Part shown: positions 10,467-19,100 of the stretch, one piece after another
Layout: every line of letters starts with the position of its first letter
Numbering within the stretch: the stretch's first letter is position 1
DNA from: Ilyonectria destructans
Taxonomy: Eukaryota; Ascomycota; Sordariomycetes; Hypocreales; Nectriaceae
Length of the DNA stretch: 64,000 nucleotides
Direction of reading: 5' to 3'
Assembly: GCA_020740775.1 (NCBI GenBank)
Contig: JAHEWK010000011.1
Coordinates: forward strand, 682,001 to 746,000
Notes under the pieces: generated by a model
What the model saw: only the letters and a program-made list of their open reading frames with translations
Told to the model about the DNA's origin: nothing
Databases searched by the model: none
Made by a program: the position numbers and the translations under genes

Positions 10467-11975
10467 TTAGTGATGCCCGTAGCCGCCACGCTTGCACGTC
10501 TTTCCATTCCACTTTTTACCGTGGGGGCAGACGCATTTGCCGTACTTAAACACCTGATTACCAGGGCATTTGCATTTGCCGTATTTGAAGACCTGACCGT
10601 CAGGGCATTTGCATTTTCCGTACTCGAAAACCTGTCCGTCAGGGCATTTGCATTTTCCGTACTTGAAGACCTGACCGTCAGGGCATTTGCATTTTCCGTA
10701 CTCGAAAACCTGACCGTCAGGGCATTTGCATTTTCCGTACTTGAGGACCTGACCATCAGGGCATTTGCATTCGCCGTCCTTGAAGATCTGACTATCGTCG
10801 GGGCATTTGCATTTGCCGTACTTGAAGACCTGACCGTCAGGGCATTTGCATTTGCCGTACTCGAAAACCTGACCGTCAGGGCATTTGCATTTGCCGTACT
10901 TGAAGACCTGACCGTCAGGGCATTTGCATTTGCCGTACTTGAAGACCTGACCGTCAGGGCATTTGCATTTGCCGTACTCGAAAACCTGACCGTCAGGGCA
11001 TTTGCATTTGCCGTACTTGAAGACCTGACCGTCAGGGCATTTGCATTTTCCGTACTCGAAAACCTGACCGTCAGGGCATTTGCATTTTCCGTACTTGAGG
11101 ACCTGACCATCAGGGCATTTGCATTCGCCGTCCTTGAAGATCTGACTATCGTCGGGGCATTTGCATTTTCCGTATTTGAAGACCTGACCGTCAGGGCATT
11201 TGCATTTTCCGTACTCGAAAACCTGACCGTCAGGGCATTTGCATTTTCCGTATTTGAAGACCTGACCGTCAGGGCATTTGCATTCGCCGTCCTTGAAGAT
11301 CTGACTGTCGTCAGGGCATTTGCATTTCCCGTACTCAAGGACCTGGCCATCAGGGCATTTGCATTCGCCGTCCTTGAAGATCTGACTATCGTCGGGGCAT
11401 TTGCATTTTCCGTATTTGAAGACCTGACCATCAGGGCATTTGCATTCGCCGTCCTTGAAGATCTGACTATCGTCGGGGCATTTGCATTTTCCGTATTTGA
11501 AGACCTGACCATCAGGGCATTTGCATTCGCCGTCCTTGAAGATCTGACTGTCATCAGGACATTTGCATTTGCCGTATTTGAGGACCTGGCCATCAGGGCA
11601 TTTGCATTCGCCGTCCTTGAAGATCTGACTATCGTCAGGACATTTGCATTTCCCGTACTCAAGGACCTGGCCATCAGGGCATTTGCATTCGCCGTCCTTG
11701 AAGATCTGACTGTCGTCAGGGCATTTGCATATGCCATACTTCAAAACCTGGCCGTCGGGGCACTTGCATTTGCCGTACTGCATAACCTGGCCATCGGGGC
11801 ATTTGCATTTTCCGTACTGCATAACCTGGCCGTCGGGGCATGAGCCGCCGCGCTCAACAAGGTTGCTCTCAGCGTCCCTTGCCTCGAGACCAAAGTTGTC
11901 ATGTTCGGCTTGCGGGAGAGCCTTGACCGAGATGGCCAAGGCAAGGAGGTTGATGAAGAAGTATTTGATATGCAT
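10467..11975 (-). CDS. Secreted protein built of 34 Cys-containing 13/14-residue units
   Basis: Single-exon 502-aa protein. Signal peptide MHIKYFFINLLALAISVKA, a short propeptide-like segment (LPQAEHDNFGLEARDAESN then LVERGGS), then 34 consecutive units: 25 of 13 residues (type CPDGQVFKYGKCK), 8 of 14 residues (CPDDSQIFKDGECK) and a terminal unit CPHGKKWNGKTCKRGGYGHH. Each unit has two Cys, giving C-x(9 to 11)-C-x-C spacing throughout, so dense disulphide bonding or metal binding is plausible; the protein is strongly hydrophilic and Lys-rich. Units of 39 and 42 bp keep all frames in register, which is why long antisense frames also appear open here. The signal peptide, Cys pattern and matching relics nearby mark this strand as real. 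No named domain fits; possible roles are wall-associated or effector-like protein. Unit number is expected to vary between strains. Confidence 0.8.
   Translation of the reverse strand: MHIKYFFINLLALAISVKALPQAEHDNFGLEARDAESNLVERGGSCPDGQVMQYGKCKCPDGQVMQYGKCKCPDGQVLKYGICKCPDDSQIFKDGECKCPDGQVLEYGKCKCPDDSQIFKDGECKCPDGQVLKYGKCKCPDDSQIFKDGECKCPDGQVFKYGKCKCPDDSQIFKDGECKCPDGQVFKYGKCKCPDDSQIFKDGECKCPDGQVLEYGKCKCPDDSQIFKDGECKCPDGQVFKYGKCKCPDGQVFEYGKCKCPDGQVFKYGKCKCPDDSQIFKDGECKCPDGQVLKYGKCKCPDGQVFEYGKCKCPDGQVFKYGKCKCPDGQVFEYGKCKCPDGQVFKYGKCKCPDGQVFKYGKCKCPDGQVFEYGKCKCPDGQVFKYGKCKCPDDSQIFKDGECKCPDGQVLKYGKCKCPDGQVFEYGKCKCPDGQVFKYGKCKCPDGQVFEYGKCKCPDGQVFKYGKCKCPGNQVFKYGKCVCPHGKKWNGKTCKRGGYGHH
10530..11840 (-). 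repeat. Coding minisatellite, 39-bp and 42-bp units
   Basis: 33 tandem units inside the repeat-protein gene: 25 of 39 bp and 8 of 42 bp. The 42-bp units alternate strictly with 39-bp units in the N-terminal half (units 4-14) and become sparse later (units 18 and 27). A block of units 18-23 (DDSQ, LKY, FEY, FKY, FEY, FKY) recurs as units 27-32, evidence of a segmental duplication within the array. Confidence 0.9.
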
Positions 11976-13499
11976 GATGAGCGATTGGGGTGCCCTTCAG
12001 CAACAAAGGTGTAGTGAGTGAAACGAGAGACTTGAGTTTCCTGTGTGAAGGGAAGTGATGAAGAAAGAAGGTGTAGGAGAGAGTCCAAGGCCTTTCTTGA
12101 CTTGGGAGTAAGAAAGAAAAGTTTCCTCAGAGGACATTATGGGGTTTAAGTAAGAATGATTGCCTCATGTATCTCAGAGATCTCGTATAACTCCTCTTCT
12201 CTCCTCCCGACTTGCCTTGCCCTCCCAAATTCTTAAAATCAAGTAAGCTCATACTACTTTCGGTCGCATCACGCTCAATTCAATAGTTCCAAAGTTAATT
12301 GCATTTTGATCATCACCACTGTTACTATTCTTGGTGTTTTGCAGTACGACAGGCGTACGCTATAACAGCCTCAACTGTGGATGGCAGCTGACCTAGATGC
12401 AGGGCCATGGGTCCGAAGGAGGTGGTTGGTTCAGGACAAACTAAACGGCACAAGCAAGCACAAGCACCATGGAGCTGATTCCGGGGTATTAAGCAGCTAT
12501 CCAACACGGGACATGATGCTCTTCCTGTGGGTGCTAAGAATTTCTCGCCACGATGACAGGTATGACGCTAAGGGCTCAAGCCAATTCATAATCCAGCTGC
12601 AGCTGAAAAGCATGAATCATCACACCAAGTCTGGAATACGAGCTTTAATACATTTCTTCAGCCACTTGCTAGATAAGTGGTGTTGACTTGCAAGATCTCG
12701 TTGGACACCGTAATTGTGCGGGAAGCCATTCGGAGGCTCAAGTCGGGCATCCCCGCATAGTTGCCTCGACAGGGCGGAAATAATCTTTAAATAGCCGTAG
12801 GATTGGCTAATGCAAGAGGGATAAAGACCAACGCACCAACTGCGGGGGAGGCGTTCTTCTCCAAGACCTGGCAAGGAACTACGGACCAGGCATGTACCCC
12901 GATCTCTAATAGGATGGTGCTTCACTCCTTGATTCGACCCGCTGTGAGTCGGACATGGATTAAGCCGACCTGTTTGCTTGTGCCTCTTTGCATAGCTGAG
13001 TGTGGTGGGCTACTCACAATGAATTGGGCCTCTATTGAGATCCTAAGTAGCCTTGATTGCGATATTATGCAACCCAGAGAACAATGATGATATCATTGAC
13101 GGCTGATCTTAACCAATGCCTGAAGCTCGAATGAAGCCGGAAGTCGGGGCTGGGGGGCCGAGAAGCCGTTGATGAGCAGCTTGCGATGCATATTGCTTGG
13201 AACCAAAGTCTAAAGAGATGCTGCCACATCACGACAAGAAGCTCCAGTTAGCTCTCAGCTTCTTCCTAGCATCCCGTATTTTGGCTTCAGGTGTGCTTAC
13301 CAGCACGGGATGGGAAGAAGCTGAACACTAGAAGCGATGCCTCCGGTGGCGGTTACGATGTTCTGACACGCCACTTACGCTGTGGTGATGAGGGGACCTG
13401 AGGTTGTCGCCGAACGTTAGCCTTTGAACCCTGGCCGTATTCCAGAATGCGACAAGAAATAACTGTTAATCCCCGCTCTCAACTCATGATATAGGCTAG
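11976..13499. other. Intergenic; contains one imperfect hairpin
   Basis: The promoter and 5' UTR of the repeat-protein gene occupy the left part. Nothing further was recognised apart from an imperfect inverted repeat at about 13255-13322: the arms tcagcttcttcc and ggaagaagctga pair perfectly and flank a second paired block, gcatcccgt/acgggatg, giving a stem-loop with a loop of about 27 nt. Confidence 0.5.
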
Positions 13500-13882
13500 T
13501 CATAGCTGATCATAATAACCACCGCGCTTGCACTTCCTGTGAGGGTGCAACTTCTTCCCCTCAGGATGCCTGTACTTCTGCTTGTAGCTGTCTGGGATCA
13601 TTTGACCCTTGAATTTTGCATTACTTAGTTGTAGGGCCGAACTCTTGGCCGTCGGGACACTTGCATTTCTTGCTCTTGGGGTAAAACTTATGACCGTCAC
13701 TTGGGCACATCACTCGCCCATCATGCTTCTCAAACCCTTTCTCCTTGAACCTCTTGCCCTAACCTCACGGGGTCACCATCATCAACCCTGGCCTTGAGAC
13801 CGTGATTCACGGTGCCAGGGTTAGGGAGGGCTGTGACTGAGGCTATGACAAGAAGTTCAAGGAGGAAGGGTTTGAGAAGCAT
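13500..13882 (-). pseudogene. Broken relative of the Cys-repeat secreted protein
   Basis: The minus strand starts at 13882 with a signal peptide and propeptide (MLLKPFLLELLVIASVTALP, then NPGTVNHGLKARVDDGD) that match the layout of the intact neighbour (LLALAISVKALP, then FGLEARDAES). The frame meets a TGA. A shifted frame continues FEKHDGRVMCPSDGHKFY and KKCKCPDGQEFGPTTK to a TAA, and a third frame ends HPEGKKLHPHRKCKRGGYYD, matching the intact C terminus CPHGKKWNGKTCKRGGYGHH. At least two frame disruptions plus stops make this a pseudogene with only one or two repeat units. It is the best evidence that the neighbour belongs to a family. Confidence 0.75.
13703..13766 (+). repeat. Inverted repeat, left arm
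   Basis: About 64 bp (gggcacatcactcgcccatc onward) matches the reverse complement of 13840-13904 with only a few differences, mostly C/T or G/A transitions. The right arm encodes, on the minus strand, the signal peptide start of the pseudogene, while the left arm lies inside the pseudogene body. Confidence 0.8.
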
Positions 13883-13904
13883 GATGGGTGAGTGGTGTGC
13901 CCCC
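13840..13904 (-). repeat. Inverted repeat, right arm
   Basis: Reverse-complement partner of 13703-13766. The arms are separated by about 73 bp, so the locus could fold back or represent a head-to-head duplication. The transition-dominated divergence fits RIP acting on duplicated DNA. Confidence 0.8.
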
Positions 13905-14040
13905 CAGTGACGGTAAGGAGACCGACCCGGAAGAGAAGCGTAAATACCCTAATGGTCAAAAGTTCGTCCATGTTACCAAGAAATACAAAACCCCCGACGG
14001 TCAGGAGTTCACCCTAAGACTGAGGGTTGCAACCAGCTGA
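13853..14040 (+). pseudogene. Second, plus-strand decayed copy of the Cys-repeat family
   Basis: Read on the plus strand, this segment starts FKEEGFEKHDG, then hits TGA. It continues in other frames to YPNGQKFVHVTKKYKTPDGQ and EFTLR, which aligns with HKFYPKSKKCKCPDGQEF of the minus-strand copy. At least one consensus Cys codon has become Tyr (TGC to TAC), a G-to-A change expected from RIP on the other strand. The copy is oriented opposite to its neighbour. Weak similarity (SDGKTIHGRGADTQYERR) may extend it to about 14160. Confidence 0.6.
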
Positions 14041-16851
14041 CGGTTAGACGGGCTAAGGTGGAAGAAGGATTAAGGTTGCCATGTGTTGCAATGCATCCAC
14101 CAGTCAGACGGTAAAACCATTCACGGAAGGGGAGCTGACACACAATACGAGAGAAGACGAACTGACTTGTTCCGGCGTCTGATGACCCAAATACTCAACA
14201 GCGATGAGGATATGAGGTTGGCGTTCAGCATAGATGTATGCTATTCTTTATGTTTGTGGCGTTGATTGTAAGCTGAAATGTATATGTAGAGACTATAAGA
14301 GACGGAATAAGTAGGAGATCTACGGGCAATTTATCCGACTTTAAGAGGAATAAGCAGGAACGAGTGCTTTGACCTTGTTGAGATTAAGCGAAGTCGAATA
14401 GCAGTGAACTAAAAGGAGACATACATTAGTGGCCACATCAATCCAGGGACATGCAACTCCGTATTGTCGTGGAGGTTGTCTGGCCTCATCAGATGCTTGT
14501 CCCTTGTAGGTACTGACACCTGGCTGCCGATGTTCCGAAGTCTCACGGCATAGCCCCCTCTCCGTCAGCTTGTCGTCATTGATCTCCGCCCCATTTCGGA
14601 CGTTATGCCGCTGAAAGATGGGGAAGGGCCCTAGTCGGACAGGAGGGGGGGTCGGGAGGGAAGAATATGGACAGAAATGAAGAAAAGAGTGGGTCTGAGC
14701 ATATACCTTACATAATAAGGTGATGCGAGCTGAGATACTTGCCATATGCGCCATGTGAATAGGAAAAATTTGTAAAAAATATCAGGCGAGTGTGATGCTT
14801 TGGGGAAAAGTACATGGGCTGCCGCAGGTACAACACGCAAAACGACGTAGCGATGACCATTTCTTACATATCCGCAAGGGGAACTTGGCAATTAATGGCT
14901 AACACGAGCTGTATGATGTAGTGTGGCGATTAGAATATTACAAGCTCGGAGTAGTGGGCAAGCGGCAGGCCTCTCGGTTAGGTTGTCCTAAAGCTTAGCT
15001 GTAGCTCCTCCATGTCAATGACACCCAGCAAACAGCTCCGAGGAACCGCCTCCGAGGCGAGATCCGACGTGTGACCACTAGTAACGTAGCTCTGTTGGGG
15101 TTTTGCGTCTCATCCCCCTTGGCTAAACCGAGTTAGACCGATACACAGCCCCATCGCCCCAGGAACCACGACTTTTTTCAGCTGCAACTCGCGTAGGATT
15201 GCTGCAACCCTCGACCGTTTTTTCTCATGCTTGAGTTTTCCTCCCCCTGAACGTGTGCATAAGGGAGGAGACAGTTTTAGAAAAAGTGGACATCGCTTGT
15301 TCTCTTTCCAGACATGGCAAACACAATTGCTCGGACATCCAACTGCCATTCTAGGTGACGTCATAAATACCATCAATAAACATCGGTTTGAAGGTCTACT
15401 GGGTTGTTGGGCCTGTTGCTAACCACCCCTCTCTTGTTGAAGGAGTATCGTCGATGAGACAACAAAGGCTAGCCCTCTTCCTAGTTTGAGGCTGATCGCA
15501 CCTCGAAGTCTAGTCAGTTGGATGCTCACCATCCTGGAGCTTGGCGTGCGTCGCTCATGATGCAGAGGCAATAGGCTTCGGGCCGTCGGCGTCTCTGTCG
15601 GCGTCTGGGGATTGCAAGCCAATCAAAGGATGCAGGCCACATCGGCAGTTTCTTCTGCTGACCCCTTGGCTAAGCTATTGCTCGTATATGCATGGGACTT
15701 GTCGGTTATTCACTGGTGCATCCCCGTTCCCTAACCTTCGATGAGGAAACCTAATATTTGAATGTATTGAATTTTGTTGTGCACATCACAGTTGCCGAGG
15801 CCTACGTTTGGGTTTCAAGCTCATCCTTTCCATCTGCCGGAATCCTGTCTAACTTTGTCGAAGACAGAATGGTTGAATTGAAGCTTAAGGCAAAAATATG
15901 TGTGCAATAACTTCATTGCTAAGCTACTGTTTCTTCTGGTACTGGGCGTACTTAATGTATGTCTCTATTGTTTATAGATACTGCCTAGCTTTGATCTATC
16001 TGATGATATCGAGTAAAGCTAAAAAAGAACTAAAAAAAAACCGCTCCCCAAGAACCCCGTCGTGAGTCAGGACCGAGCTGGTCCCTCTGGCTCGAACTGA
16101 ATGAGCAAAGCCGTCACTATTAGTAATACCCACATTGAGTTGTGAAGCGCCCCTCACGGCTCGACCTGATAACGAAACATTCAGTGAAATAATCGTATAG
16201 TCGCCTAACTCGGTCTTCGGGGCATACATCGTATACCGTCTCTGACTCAGTACCTTGCGAGGACAGAGCTCAACCAACATGATTACAGGACCTTGGTAAC
16301 GTCACATCGATTAGAGATGCCATCAGAACAAGATTCAACTAAGAAGGGAAGTAATACGTGACGCGACTGTCATGTTGCGCGTGATTTGCATATGCAACGG
16401 CCGTGGCCACCATCACGTACATGTTCATTTAACTACCAGTTCGAAAGGACACATAGTTCCTGTGACCAAAAAGGTTGAGTTGTTGGGTAGGAAGATGTTG
16501 TGTTCCCCCTCGTCTCAACCATTTCTCAAGATCCCTTTCCTTGCAGATCATCGTCTTGTATTCTCGCTGACGATATTTCAACATGACAACCCTGACGCTG
16601 CGTTTCGAACTCGCCCCGACATTCTACTTCAGCCTGAGATTAATGACAACCAACGACGAAAGCATCGATGGAGACGAGGAGGACACGGTCAGCGGACACA
16701 ACCGGGAAAATTGCAGCGCATATTATTACTCATCCTATTGTAAGATGAGAGGTGGTATACATTACGCAACTATTGTGTCTGATAATGCTAAGATGATTTC
16801 TATGTGGTGGTAATCGATAAATGAGATGAAATGATGGCCACATGGCGGATT
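14041..16851. other. 2.8-kb gene-poor stretch
   Basis: Only short overlapping open frames on both strands, none with a recognisable family, signal peptide plus stop, or convincing splice sites. Except for the weak relic extension to about 14160, I see nothing supportable here. Confidence 0.5.
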
Positions 16852-17406
16852 CTAAATGTAAGAGGAGGGCCGTTCGACCTCCTTCTTCAGAGCCGCATTG
16901 AAGGCATTCCAGTTATGCATGAGTTGTTCTTGATTCCTCCGAGGCCAATAATAGAGGGCCAAGGCACCTCGAAACTCCTCGCTCTGGATAAAAGTGGTAC
17001 TTCCTGGATTTTCCTTGCTCGGAGAGAAAGAAAAGCGATGCTGTCCAGATAAGATTATGGGTATTGAGCCCTCCCAAGCGAAACATTCGGTCGAGTTTTC
17101 CTGAGTAGGTTAGTACAGAAATACGAGGATCTAGACCAAGAGCCTTACCAGCACAATCGGGCTGAATGACATTCCATGCATGGCAACCCTGAGACTGTCT
17201 CCTGTCTTTATTTCGGACGACTTCTTGCCTGTATCAGCAGGCTTAATGTCCCAACCTTGCTGCCATTCATTATAGCGAGCAAATTCTAGGAACTGGAACT
17301 TATTAGCGAGATATTTGAGGGGGGTTTTAGTTACACATACTACTGATCGAACAGCAGCTGGAGAGGCCAGGATCTCGACCTGGGCAGATACGGAAACGGG
17401 ATTCAT
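16852..17406 (-). CDS. SRPBCC (START-like) domain protein
   Basis: Predicted 152-aa protein, recovered by splicing three small exons on the minus strand: 17406-17341, 17292-17149 and 17100-16852. Both introns are 48 bp, with GTATGT and GTAAGG donors and TTCCAG and CTCAG acceptors. The sequence opens VSVSAQVEILASPAAVRSV, then FLEFARYNEWQQGWDIKPAD, followed by FAWEGSIPIILSGQHRFSFS, and ends in a C-terminal helix MHNWNAFNAALKKEVERP. This is the layout of fungal SRPBCC/polyketide-cyclase-like proteins, which bind hydrophobic ligands in a helix-grip fold. Length is typical (about 150 aa). It is transcribed divergently from the SDR-type gene at 17994 over a 587-bp shared region, so joint regulation is possible. 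No catalytic residues can be assigned. Confidence 0.8.
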
Positions 17407-17993
17407 GATTTTGGGAAGGATATTGACGGATGAGAGATGAGGGTGCGTGTTTGAGACGCAATTGGCGATGTGATTGTTATGATTTTTCTGACTTCTCTGA
17501 CTGTTCTGACAGTTATGCCAATGCCTAATTTCCAGGAGTTCTTCCTTATATCTTGGTGATAGTTCGGGCCAACACGCACCACCGTGCTGACGCTACTAAC
17601 GCTAATTGGACGCCACCAACGCCACCAAGGACGAGATTATGCCGACCGCCGGCTGACGGAATCCTGATTGGCCGGGTCGGAGTAATCGACCAGAAGCAAG
17701 GGAAGCGAGAAAATAGCGACATGATCACGTGGTTTTCTCCACAACTTCGCGCATTTCTCGGCCTCGCCCAAGATTCGGCCGCCTCGTGCGTCAGTCGCGC
17801 AAGGCACACCAGATGGACAAGGGATATAAAGCGGCATTCACTGCCGGCCATATTGACAAGATGGAAAATAGACACAACAATCTCAAGCTCAACCACCTTC
17901 AAGCAATCTCAAACAACCAACCAACTTGATCTCTCTCCTCTTTTGGAAACCAACTCTCAACTACACCACTCCTCCACTACTCCATCCATTACA
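17407..17993. promoter_or_regulatory. Shared divergent promoter region
   Basis: A 587-bp region between two divergently transcribed genes. On the plus strand a TATA-like tataaa lies at about 17825-17830, some 165 bp before the SDR-type ATG. A C/A-rich 5' leader follows (about 17865-17990), typical of well-expressed fungal genes. GC-rich blocks with ccgccggctgacgg at about 17645 could bind regulators; none is identified. Confidence 0.45.
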
Positions 17994-18719
17994 ATGGCTC
18001 AACAGACTATCGCATTTATTGGCGCGAGCACCGGCGTTGGTCTCTCCGCACTCAAGCACTCCCTCGCTGCAGGACACCGGTGCATCGCCCTCTGCCGCAC
18101 ACCCTCCAAGCTCACCGACATCATTTCGCCTGAATCAAACGCGAACCTGCAGGTCATCCAGGGCAACGCACACGATCTCGCTGCTGTTTCTCAGTGCTTC
18201 AAGAAGGCAGACGGAAACGTTGTCGACGCCATCGTTTCCACCATCGGCGGCAAGCCCATGCTCAACAAGCAGATGACCGACGACCCCGAGGTCTGCAGGA
18301 AAGGCATGGCCACTATGCTGGAGGCTCTGGCTCAACTGCGAAGTGCCGGCGCTACGGGCCGACCCTTGATCATTGTCTGCAGCACCACCGGCATGTCTCG
18401 CTTCGGTCGTGACATGCCCGTCTTGACCATTCCGCTGTATTCATTTATGCTCAAGGTTCCCCACAAGGACAAGAAAATCATGGAGGACACCCTGGCAGAC
18501 AGCGGCGAAGACTTTACCATTGTCCGTGCCAGTCTGTTGGTCAACGGCGAGTCCACCAAGCCGATCCGGGCGGGCATTGAGGACCCAAAGACCGGACGGG
18601 AGGTGCAGGAGATTGGGTACACCATCTCTCGGGAAGATGCGGGCAAGTGGATTGCAGACAATCTTCTGATCAAGAGGGAGGCCAAGTACCTCAACAAGAT
18701 TGCAAGCATCACATATTGA
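17994..18719 (+). CDS. NAD(P)-binding Rossmann protein (SDR/NmrA-like)
   Basis: Predicted 241-aa single-exon protein. Start ATG in the context acaATGGC. The N terminus IAFIGASTGVGLSALKHSLA carries the GxxxGxG dinucleotide-binding loop; ALCRTPSKL follows at the end of strand 2, and VDAIVSTIGGKP is the strand-4 segment of atypical SDRs. A later segment IIVCSTTGMSRFGRDMP lacks a clear YxxxK pair, which fits the NAD(P)H-binding (NmrA-like) subgroup rather than classical dehydrogenases. Likely a cytosolic oxidoreductase or redox sensor; substrate unknown. Divergent partner of the SRPBCC gene. Confidence 0.87.
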   Translation: MAQQTIAFIGASTGVGLSALKHSLAAGHRCIALCRTPSKLTDIISPESNANLQVIQGNAHDLAAVSQCFKKADGNVVDAIVSTIGGKPMLNKQMTDDPEVCRKGMATMLEALAQLRSAGATGRPLIIVCSTTGMSRFGRDMPVLTIPLYSFMLKVPHKDKKIMEDTLADSGEDFTIVRASLLVNGESTKPIRAGIEDPKTGREVQEIGYTISREDAGKWIADNLLIKREAKYLNKIASITY

Positions 18720-19100
18720 GGTGGATTTGGTATGAGAATTGGTGGTTTCAAGCATGGAGTCGCGCACTGCTGGTTGTTTAGACTGATATGCAAGGTATTC
18801 GATAGTCCTGGATATAATAGATAGAATAAGTACGCAATATTACACCATCTTTATGAGTATAGACCTCTATTTTTCATGAATTCTCCTTGAAAATACTGTC
18901 CGCGAGGATGTTAGGAGGGTTGCAAGAGGCGCCAACTCTGCTAAAACACCACCGTCAAGTCATGCTCCCATTTCATGCTTAGTAATTATGCTGACACCTA
19001 CTCCATCAAGCTACCTGAAAGCGAAATAGGATCAAGTGTAACACCCCCGCAACCAGGCAATCACCCATCGCGCACCTCAAGGGTGACATACCGCTGAAGA
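18720..19100. other. Intergenic
   Basis: 3' region of the SDR-type gene and promoter of the Zn2Cys6 regulator; no gene seen. Confidence 0.6.

Noticed and set aside
10439..11843. Long antisense and second minus-frame proteins over the repeat array
   Set aside because: They are explained by repeat units divisible by three; only the 502-aa frame has a signal peptide, a Cys pattern and homologous relics.
10467..11975. RiPP or Kex2-processed repeat precursor (like ustiloxin/epichloecyclin precursors)
   Set aside because: The repeat units lack KR/RR cleavage sites between them; the only KR is in the final unit, and no tailoring enzymes adjoin.
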